A stretch of DNA of 6,512 bases, from NCBI GenBank assembly GCA_030037185.1, contig JASHRR010000869.1:1-6512 (forward strand), given 5' to 3'. A program made the position numbers and the translations under genes. Below the pieces are notes generated by a model. That model was not told the DNA's origin. It saw only the letters and a list, made by a program, of their open reading frames with translations, and did no database searches. Every line of letters begins with the position of its first letter. The first letter of the stretch is position 1. Source of the stretch: Xanthobacteraceae bacterium (lineage in GTDB: Bacteria; Pseudomonadota; Alphaproteobacteria; Rhizobiales; Xanthobacteraceae). Below are positions 1 to 5,297 of this stretch, in pieces.

Positions 1-1
1 A

Positions 2-628
2 GGCGTGACGCCGGTCGCCACGCCCGAGGACAAGCCGCCATCTCTGCGCTCGATCTACGCGCTCAACAAGTACGCGCAGGAGCGAATGGCATTGATCATC
101 GGGCGGACCTATGGTGTGCCGACCGTCGCGCTGCGGTTCTTCAACGTCTACGGTCCGCGCCAAACGCTCTCCAATCCCTATACCGGCGTGCTGGCGATAT
201 TCGCCGCCCGTCTGTTGAACCACAAGCCGCCGCTGGTGTTTGAAGACGGTCAGCAGAGGCGCGATTTCATTCACGTGCGCGATGTCGCACGGGCCTGCCG
301 CCTGGCGCTCGAAGACAATGGCGTGCAGGACTGCGTCTTCAACATCGGTTCGGGCCACAGTCGCTCGATTTTGTCGGTGGCCGAGAACCTCGCGACGGTT
401 CTCGGAAAATCGTCGATCACCCCGCACGTGACCGGAAAATATCGCGCCGGCGATATTCGCCACTGCTTTGCCGACCTGACGCGCAGCCGCGCCAGGCTCG
501 GGTATCAGCCGACAGTCGATTTTACCGACGGCCTCGAACAGCTCGCAGAATGGGTCGCCGACAAGGTCGCCGACGATCGTGTCGACCACGCCATTGCCGA
601 ACTGAAGACACGCGGACTGGTGGCATGA
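2..628 (+). CDS. NAD-dependent epimerase/dehydratase, dTDP-L-rhamnose 4-epimerase-like (5' end outside window)
   Basis: C-terminal part of an extended short-chain dehydrogenase/reductase that epimerises a nucleotide sugar in the cytoplasm. The reading frame is open to the left edge, so the GTG at 5 is probably an internal valine codon. The N-terminal glycine-rich NAD site (about 130-150 residues) lies upstream. The catalytic YxxxK is present: Tyr codon at 56-58 and Lys codon at 68-70, within SIYALNKYAQE. It is followed by the family segments RFFNVYGPRQ and SNPYTGVLAIFAARLL, then by QQRRDFIHVRDVARA and FNIGSG, all typical of the substrate-binding half. The NPYTGV and EDGQQRRDF segments remind me of WbiB-type dTDP-L-rhamnose 4-epimerases, but UDP-glucose 4-epimerase relatives look similar, so the substrate is uncertain. 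Its TGA overlaps the ATG of the next gene (ATGA, 625-628), indicating translational coupling. Confidence 0.88.
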   Translation, partial: GVTPVATPEDKPPSLRSIYALNKYAQERMALIIGRTYGVPTVALRFFNVYGPRQTLSNPYTGVLAIFAARLLNHKPPLVFEDGQQRRDFIHVRDVARACRLALEDNGVQDCVFNIGSGHSRSILSVAENLATVLGKSSITPHVTGKYRAGDIRHCFADLTRSRARLGYQPTVDFTDGLEQLAEWVADKVADDRVDHAIAELKTRGLVA

Positions 629-1701
629 GAGCGGCAGGCAAAACCCGGCCTTGCGCTCCGGTGCTGGTCACCGGGGGCGCCGGGTTCATCGGCTGCAACA
701 TTGCCGATGCATTGGCGGCACGCGGCAGGCCGGTTGTCATCTTCGATAACCTGTCGCGGCGCGGCGCCGACGAGCACCTGCGCTGGCTCAAGCAACGCCA
801 CGGCGATCAGATCGCGACACAAGCGTCCGATATCCGCGATGCCGAAGCGGTCAGGCGCGCGGTGGCGCGCGCCTCTGCGGTCCTGCATCTGGCCGGGCAG
901 GTCGCCGTGACCACCAGCCTCGACCGGCCGATGGATGATTTCGAGATCAACGCCCACGGCACATTGAATGTGCTGGAATCTGTTCGGCTTTTAAATCCCC
1001 ACGCCCCCCTCGTATTTGCCTCCACCAACAAAGTTTATGGCGAGCTCATCGCCACCGGCGCATTGGTTCCCCGCGGCAACCGCTACCTGGTGTCCGACGC
1101 CCGCTTTGCGGCAGGCGTTTCGGCAGCAGCGATGATCGACCTCTACAGCCCGTACGGATGCTCGAAGGGCGTCGCCGATCAGTATGTCCGCGATTATGCG
1201 CGGGTCTACGGGCTGCGCACGGCCGTGCTGCGGATGAGCTGCATCTATGGACCACGTCAATTCGGCACCGAGGACCAGGGCTGGATTGCCCATTTCATGC
1301 TGCAATCGATCAAACGCCGCCCGATCACCATTTTCGGTGATGGCCTGCAGGTGCGAGACGCGCTCTACATCGATGATGCCGTCGCCGCCTGGCTCGGCAC
1401 GCTCGATCGCATCGACGCCGTGAGCGGACGGATCTTCAATCTGGGCGGTGGGCCAGCCAACGCCGTCAGCCTGCTCGAGTTGCTGGATTTGATCGCAGAG
1501 CTGCGGGGCGAACGTCCCGAGGTGCACTTTCGCGGCCGGCGGCCCGGCGATCAGCCCTGGTACGTCTCCGATATCCGTGCGATCGCCAAGGCGATCGGAT
1601 GGCGGCCCCGGGTGACGCTGCGCAACGGCTTGCACTTGCTCGAACGGTGGCTTGCGGGGCGTCACGGCGCAGCCAAGCGCATTGAGCAGGCGGTCGCATG
1701 A
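625..1701 (+). CDS. CDP-paratose 2-epimerase (CDP-tyvelose epimerase)-like SDR
   Basis: A complete 358-residue extended SDR. Classic family members convert CDP-paratose to CDP-tyvelose by oxidation/reduction at C2. Seen: NAD motif TGGAGFIG (residues 16-23), the ribose-binding Asp41 at the end of strand 2 (FDNLSRRG), QVAVTTSLDRPMDDFEIN (92-109), STNKVYG (133-139), catalytic Tyr177 and Lys181 in SPYGCSKG, RMSCIYGPRQFGTEDQGW (203-220), GDGLQVRD (238-245) and RRPGDQPWYVSD (305-316). These blocks fit the CDP-tyvelose epimerase family much better than generic GalE. The start at 625 is chosen because it overlaps the upstream stop and sits 15 residues before the NAD motif; an in-frame ATG at 550 lies inside the upstream gene and is rejected. 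From memory, most family members have Ser-Glu ahead of the SPYG block where this protein has Ser166-Ala167. No paratose synthase is in the window, so the true substrate may be another deoxysugar nucleotide. Confidence 0.88.
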   Translation: MRAAGKTRPCAPVLVTGGAGFIGCNIADALAARGRPVVIFDNLSRRGADEHLRWLKQRHGDQIATQASDIRDAEAVRRAVARASAVLHLAGQVAVTTSLDRPMDDFEINAHGTLNVLESVRLLNPHAPLVFASTNKVYGELIATGALVPRGNRYLVSDARFAAGVSAAAMIDLYSPYGCSKGVADQYVRDYARVYGLRTAVLRMSCIYGPRQFGTEDQGWIAHFMLQSIKRRPITIFGDGLQVRDALYIDDAVAAWLGTLDRIDAVSGRIFNLGGGPANAVSLLELLDLIAELRGERPEVHFRGRRPGDQPWYVSDIRAIAKAIGWRPRVTLRNGLHLLERWLAGRHGAAKRIEQAVA

Positions 1702-2975
1702 GAGTGGCGCTCATCAATCCGAATTGGCGCTATGACGGCAGTATCTATTTCGGTTGCAGACTGCCGCATCTGCCGCTCGAGCTCGGGATCGCCGGGCAGC
1801 TGCTGCGCGGCCATGACCATACCACCCTCATCCTCGATGCTCATCTGTTCGGCCAGAGCACAAGCGATATCGCCGCCGAGCTGCAGAGCTTCCGGCCTGA
1901 CATGAGCGTCGTCACCACTGCGCCGACCTACCTGTTCTGGCGTTGCCCGCCGCCCGAACTGCGCGTGCCGCAGGAATTGATGATGGCGATCCGCGACCAT
2001 GCCGGCCTGGTGGTTGCGGTCGGTCCCCACGGCTCGGCCGCGCCGCGCGCGGCGCTGCGAAAACTTCGTGCCGACATCGTCGTCATGGGGGAATGCGAAC
2101 AGACCCTACTGCGACTGGCCGGCGGCCAGCGCGAGGTCCCCGGCACCGCTTTCATCGAGGACGGCCAGGTCAGGGTGTGTGGCGGACCGCAGTCCGCCTC
2201 GCTGGCCGACCGCCCGGCGCTTGTGTGGCCACCAGAGATGATAAAGCGGCATCATCATCACCACCATCGCTTCGACGCCGAACCGATCGGACCGGGCGCT
2301 GAGGTCGAACTCTCGCGCGGCTGCCCCTACAGCTGCACGTTCTGCGCCAAGGAGAATTTCCGCAACCGCTATCGCCGGCGTTCACTCGACAGTGCGCTGA
2401 GCGAAATCGACACGCTGCAGCGGCAAGGCGTCGAATACATCTATTTTATCGACGAGATTTTCCTGCCGAACCTGCCGCTGCTGCGCTCATTGATCGGCCG
2501 CGGGCTCAAGTTCGGTGTGCAGACCCGAATTGATGTCTGGAAACCGGAGCTGTTGGAACTGCTCGGCCGTGCCGGTTGCGTCTCGGCGGAGTGCGGCGTC
2601 GAAAGTCTGACGGTCGAGGGCCGCGAGACTTTGGCAAAGCGCTGCCGCATGACGACCGACGAACTCGCCCGTCGTCTGATCGCGGCCAAACAGCATATCC
2701 GGTTCGTTCAAGCCAACCTTATCGAGATGCCGCAGGACGATGGCGATGTGGTGCGCCAGTGGCGCCAACAGATGCAGGATGCCGGCGTGTGGGCGAACGA
2801 CCCGGTCCCGCTGTTTCCTTATCCTGGCTCGCCGGATTACCGCCGATTATGGGGCGAGCCGGACGACCTCGCCTGGGAGCGCGCGCACGAACATTATCTG
2901 CGCCAGTTCGGCGCCTTCAGCGATCTGCAGGAACGACAGCCACGCCCGCTGGATGAGCTGGAGCTTGCCGCATGA
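1698..2975 (+). CDS. B12-binding-domain radical SAM enzyme, polysaccharide-cassette type
   Basis: A 425-residue class B-like radical SAM protein. Residues 1-150 resemble a cobalamin-binding Rossmann fold: first strand VALINPNW (3-10), helix with PLELGIAGQLL (26-36), second strand ending LILDAHLFG (44-52), and VVAVGPHGS (105-113). The radical SAM barrel follows, with cluster cysteines Cys209, Cys213 and Cys216 in SRGCPYSCTFCAKENF, ECGVESL (298-304) and the C-terminal FPYPGSPDY (373-381) common in B12-radical SAM methylases. Six consecutive histidines (185-190) lie 18 residues before the first cluster cysteine. Known relatives methylate unreactive carbons or rearrange rings; here the substrate is inferred to be a sugar nucleotide or lipid-linked sugar. 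From memory it fits TIGR04295, 'rhizo-twelve system', unchecked. The start overlaps the previous stop (ATGA 1698-1701), with AGCAGG at 1685-1690 as a plausible ribosome site. Family assignment is firm; the reaction is unknown. Confidence 0.9.
   Translation: MRVALINPNWRYDGSIYFGCRLPHLPLELGIAGQLLRGHDHTTLILDAHLFGQSTSDIAAELQSFRPDMSVVTTAPTYLFWRCPPPELRVPQELMMAIRDHAGLVVAVGPHGSAAPRAALRKLRADIVVMGECEQTLLRLAGGQREVPGTAFIEDGQVRVCGGPQSASLADRPALVWPPEMIKRHHHHHHRFDAEPIGPGAEVELSRGCPYSCTFCAKENFRNRYRRRSLDSALSEIDTLQRQGVEYIYFIDEIFLPNLPLLRSLIGRGLKFGVQTRIDVWKPELLELLGRAGCVSAECGVESLTVEGRETLAKRCRMTTDELARRLIAAKQHIRFVQANLIEMPQDDGDVVRQWRQQMQDAGVWANDPVPLFPYPGSPDYRRLWGEPDDLAWERAHEHYLRQFGAFSDLQERQPRPLDELELAA
2250..2267 (+). 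other. Natural hexahistidine run in the radical SAM protein
   Basis: Six in-frame His codons (CAT CAT CAT CAC CAC CAT) encode residues 185-190 of the radical SAM protein, flanked by Lys-Arg before and Arg-Phe-Asp after. They lie between the B12-binding-like domain and the CxxxCxxC motif. The mixed CAT/CAC codons argue against very recent triplet expansion and are compatible with selection on the amino acids. The run could bind a metal or line the active site; this is inference. Confidence 0.95.
2960..2963 (+). promoter_or_regulatory. Shine-Dalgarno for the 20-codon bridging ORF
   Basis: GGAG stands eight bases before the ATG at 2972, inside the 3' end of the radical SAM gene. It is the best reason to think the tiny ORF that follows is translated. 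Confidence 0.4.
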
Positions 2976-3034
2976 CCGATGCCTTGCGAATCCCGGCGCA
3001 CCGGCGCCGGCGCGCCATGCAGGTGGCGTCATGA
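2972..3034 (+). CDS. 20-codon bridging ORF, possible coupling peptide
   Basis: A very short ORF that exactly fills the gap between the radical SAM gene and the first glycosyltransferase. Its ATG overlaps the upstream TGA (ATGA 2972-2975), and its own TGA overlaps the downstream ATG (ATGA 3031-3034). A GGAG at 2960-2963 gives suitable Shine-Dalgarno spacing. The 20-residue product begins MTDALRIP and has a basic middle with four consecutive arginines. No domain, signal peptide or membrane segment is visible, and I recognise no relative. The most economical reading (inference) is that its translation carries ribosomes across the 55-base gap so that the downstream gene is reached by re-initiation. 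It could also be a decayed remnant of a longer gene or a chance ORF in GC-rich DNA. Confidence 0.35.
   Translation: MTDALRIPAHRRRRAMQVAS
3021..3026 (+). promoter_or_regulatory. Ribosome binding site setting the glycosyltransferase start at 3031
   Basis: AGGTGG lies four bases before ATG 3031 (AGG core seven bases before). It supports 3031 as the start rather than in-frame ATGs further upstream, the first of them at 2740, which lie inside the radical SAM gene or the gap. Confidence 0.5.
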
Positions 3035-4128
3035 AGATGGCGTTCTTCGGCTCCAGCCTGGTGTCCTCGTACTGGAACGGCGCCGCGACGTATTATCGTG
3101 GCATGCTCAGGGGGCTTGCGGCGCTCGGCCATGACATCACGTTTTACGAGCCCGACGCGTTCGAGCGACAGCAGCACCGGGACATTGCCGATCCGCACTG
3201 GGCGCGCGTGGTGGTTTACCCGGCCACAGCCGATGCCTGGCAGGCGGCGGTCGCCGATGCGGCGCGCAGTTGCGATCTTGTGATCAAGGCCAGCGGCGTC
3301 GGGGTGTTCGACGCCGAACTCGAGGAGGTCATCCCGCAGATCTCTCCGGCGCGTGCGCTGAGCGCGTATTGGGACGTCGACGCGCCGGCGACGCTCGCGG
3401 CGACCGATGCGGACCCCCGGCATCATTTGCGGCGCGTCATACCGCTCTATGACCTCGTGCTCACCTACGGCGGGGGCGATCGGGTCGTCGCCGGATACAA
3501 GCGGCTCGGCGCCCGCCTGTGCGTGCCGGTCTATAATGCGCTCGATGCGACGACCCATTACCCCGCGCCGCCGCAAAGCCGCTTCCGCTGCGATCTCGGT
3601 TTCCTCGCCAATCGGCTTCCGGACCGCGAAGCGCGCGTCGAGGAGTTCTTTTTCAAGCCGGCTAAATTGCTGCCCCACCGCGACTTCCTGGTCGCCGGTG
3701 CCGGGTGGGACGACAAGGTGACGCCGGCCAATGTTCGCCGCCGGGGCCACGTCGGCACCGGCGACCACAACGCTTTCTTTTGCTCCGGCCTCGCCACCCT
3801 AAACGTCAATCGTGACAGCATGGCGCGGGTCGGCTTCTCACCGCCCACCCGCGTGTTCGAGGCCGCCGGCGCCGGCGCCTGCATCATCACCGATGCGTGG
3901 GACGGCATCGAACGGTTCCTGGAGCCTGGCCGGGAAGTCCTTATCGCGGCCGGCGGCGACGAGGTTGCCGATTCGCTGTCGCAACTCACGCCTGACAGAG
4001 CGCTCAGGATCGGGGCGGCGGCAAAAAAGCAAGTCTTGGCCCATCACACCTATGCGCACCGCGCGCGCCAGGTCAACGACCTGCTGGGCGAGACGACGTT
4101 GTCGCGCGAGGCCGCCCAATGCATTTGA
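3031..4128 (+). CDS. CgeB-like glycosyltransferase 1
   Basis: A 365-residue protein of the CgeB / Glyco_trans_1_2 type (GT-B fold, GT4-like), expected to transfer a sugar from a nucleotide donor in the cytoplasm. The N-terminal half starts with a strand and loop, MAFFGSSLVSSYWNGAATYYRGMLRGL (3-29), and carries YWDVDAPATL (113-122). The C-terminal donor half contains LNVNRDSM (257-264), GFSPPTRVFEAAGAGACIITD (268-288) with Glu277 at the conserved donor-binding position, EPGREVLIA (298-306) and a terminal HTYAHRARQ (339-347). No signal peptide or membrane segment is seen. The start at 3031 is supported by AGGTGG and by position relative to the first beta strand; Met3 at 3037 is an alternative. 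It overlaps the next, paralogous gene by 10 bases. Donor and acceptor cannot be read from sequence. Confidence 0.87.
   Translation: MKMAFFGSSLVSSYWNGAATYYRGMLRGLAALGHDITFYEPDAFERQQHRDIADPHWARVVVYPATADAWQAAVADAARSCDLVIKASGVGVFDAELEEVIPQISPARALSAYWDVDAPATLAATDADPRHHLRRVIPLYDLVLTYGGGDRVVAGYKRLGARLCVPVYNALDATTHYPAPPQSRFRCDLGFLANRLPDREARVEEFFFKPAKLLPHRDFLVAGAGWDDKVTPANVRRRGHVGTGDHNAFFCSGLATLNVNRDSMARVGFSPPTRVFEAAGAGACIITDAWDGIERFLEPGREVLIAAGGDEVADSLSQLTPDRALRIGAAAKKQVLAHHTYAHRARQVNDLLGETTLSREAAQCI
4108..4111 (+). promoter_or_regulatory. Ribosome binding site for the second glycosyltransferase
   Basis: GAGG lies seven bases before ATG 4119, inside the end of the first glycosyltransferase gene. It supports a start that overlaps the upstream gene by 10 bases. 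Confidence 0.5.
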
Positions 4129-5255
4129 AGATCGTCATTTTCGGATTGTCGATCACCTCCTCGTGGGGCAACGGACACGCCACCACCTACCGGGCGCTGG
4201 TCAAAGCGCTGCATCAGCGCGGCCACCAGCTCACCTTCATCGAGCGTGACGTCCCCTGGTATCGCGACAATCGCGATCTTCAGAACGCCGATTACTGCCG
4301 CATCGAACTCTACCAAGACCTGCGCGACGTGCCGCGCCGCTTCGGTTCGCTGGTCGCCGACGCCGAGCTCGTCATTCTCGGCTCCTACGTTCCCGAAGGC
4401 GCGGTACTGGCTGACTGGCTCATCGGCCGCACCTGCGGGATCGCGGCATTCTACGATATCGATACGCCGGTCACGCTGTCGGGTCTGCGAACTGGAAAAA
4501 CGTTCTACATCTCGGCCGCGCAGATTCCCCGTTTCGACCTCTATCTCTCGTTCACCGGCGGTCCGACGCTTGGCCTGATCGAGGATGAATACGCAAGTCC
4601 GCGCGCCCGGGTCCTCCATTGTGCCGCCGACGTCGATGTGCTCCCGGCGGCCGATCCGCACTGCCGCTGGATGCTTGGCTATCTCGGCACCTATTCGGCC
4701 GATCGCCAGCCGGCGCTCGAAAGGATACTGTTCGAAACCTCGCATCAGCTGCCGCAAGAACGGTTCGTCGTCGCCGGCTGCCAATATCCGGCGACCATCG
4801 ACTGGCCGGAAAACGTGGCGCTGATCGCGCACCAGCCGCAGACAAGACATGCTGAGTTTTATCGCAGCCAACGTTATACGCTCAATATCACCCGCAAGGA
4901 CATGCGCTCTGCCGGCTTTTCACCGAGCGTGCGGTTGTTCGAAGCGGCAGCCTTCGGCGTACCGATCATCAGCGACAAATGGCGAGGTCTCGACACGCTG
5001 TTCACTCCCGGACGAGAGATTCTCCTGGTCGAGAGCGGGCGGGAACTCGTCGAGCTTCTCAGCCAGTTACCGGAGGAACGGCGGCGCGAGATAGCAGCTG
5101 CCGCCCTAAAGCGGCTGTTGACAAGCCACACGCCCTCCCATCGCGCGCGTCAGCTTGAAAGCTATTACCAAGAAGCGATTGCTGCCCGCCGGACGTCGGC
5201 CCGGGTCGTCGCCCGCACAGGCGCCATCGACAGGATCTGTGATGCCAAAACCTGA
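4119..5255 (+). CDS. CgeB-like glycosyltransferase 2
   Basis: A 378-residue paralogue of the preceding gene with the same order of motifs. It has an N-terminal strand and loop, LKIVIFGLSITSSWGNGHATTYRAL (3-27), and FYDIDTPVTL (111-120). The C-terminal half has LNITRKDM (255-262), GFSPSVRLFEAAAFGVPIISD (266-286) with Glu275 in the donor-binding motif, TPGREILLV (296-304) and HTPSHRARQ (337-345). Cytoplasmic GT-B glycosyltransferase is the expected role. By eye the two proteins are clearly homologous but diverged, more so in the N-terminal acceptor half, so they probably add different residues or use different acceptors in one pathway (inference). The tail after about residue 350 is a short basic extension not shared with the first copy. 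The TGA lies 14 bases inside the following decarboxylase gene. Confidence 0.88.
   Translation: MHLKIVIFGLSITSSWGNGHATTYRALVKALHQRGHQLTFIERDVPWYRDNRDLQNADYCRIELYQDLRDVPRRFGSLVADAELVILGSYVPEGAVLADWLIGRTCGIAAFYDIDTPVTLSGLRTGKTFYISAAQIPRFDLYLSFTGGPTLGLIEDEYASPRARVLHCAADVDVLPAADPHCRWMLGYLGTYSADRQPALERILFETSHQLPQERFVVAGCQYPATIDWPENVALIAHQPQTRHAEFYRSQRYTLNITRKDMRSAGFSPSVRLFEAAAFGVPIISDKWRGLDTLFTPGREILLVESGRELVELLSQLPEERRREIAAAALKRLLTSHTPSHRARQLESYYQEAIAARRTSARVVARTGAIDRICDAKT
5232..5235 (+). promoter_or_regulatory. Ribosome binding site setting the decarboxylase start at 5242
   Basis: AGGA lies six bases before ATG 5242, within the 3' end of the second glycosyltransferase gene. It favours 5242 over the in-frame ATG at 5155, which would overlap the glycosyltransferase by about 100 bases. 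Confidence 0.5.
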
Positions 5256-5297
5256 AATTGATCGACGGCAACGCGATGGCGCCGAGAATGCCAAAAC
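5242..5297 (+). repeat. Ten-base direct repeat in the decarboxylase 5' end
   Basis: ATGCCAAAAC occurs at 5242-5251, including the chosen start codon, and again at 5288-5297. The copies are 46 bases apart and in different frames, so they do not encode a protein repeat. They bracket the unusual N-terminal extension. This may be a small local duplication or chance. Confidence 0.4.

Noticed and set aside
5..7. GTG at 5 as the true start of the first gene.
   Set aside because: The frame is open to the left edge and the protein would lack its NAD-binding half, while its remaining part is a normal epimerase C-terminus. The gene is cut by the window, not truncated.
676..694. A 19-base identity with 5329-5347 (26 of 27 bases from 668 and 5321).
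   Set aside because: Both encode the conserved TGGAGFIG NAD-binding motif of two related SDR enzymes in a codon-biased genome, so no mobile or recombinational repeat is needed to explain it.
1836..1853. DAHLFG (residues 47-52 of the radical SAM protein) matches the DxHxxG cobalamin-binding pattern.
   Set aside because: It lies at the end of the predicted second strand, whereas the canonical motif follows the first strand. Many B12-radical SAM proteins lack the motif, so the match is probably coincidental.
2740..3030. A 97-codon upstream in-frame extension of the first glycosyltransferase, overlapping the radical SAM gene.
   Set aside because: It is out of frame with a well-supported gene, has no recognisable domain, and the Shine-Dalgarno and first beta strand both point to ATG 3031.
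2917..3768. Long minus-strand ORF of 283 codons, with similar ones at 4050-4871, 5302-6036 and 991-1665.
   Set aside because: They are antisense to confident genes, rich in Arg and Ala with no family motif, and typical shadows in GC-rich DNA.
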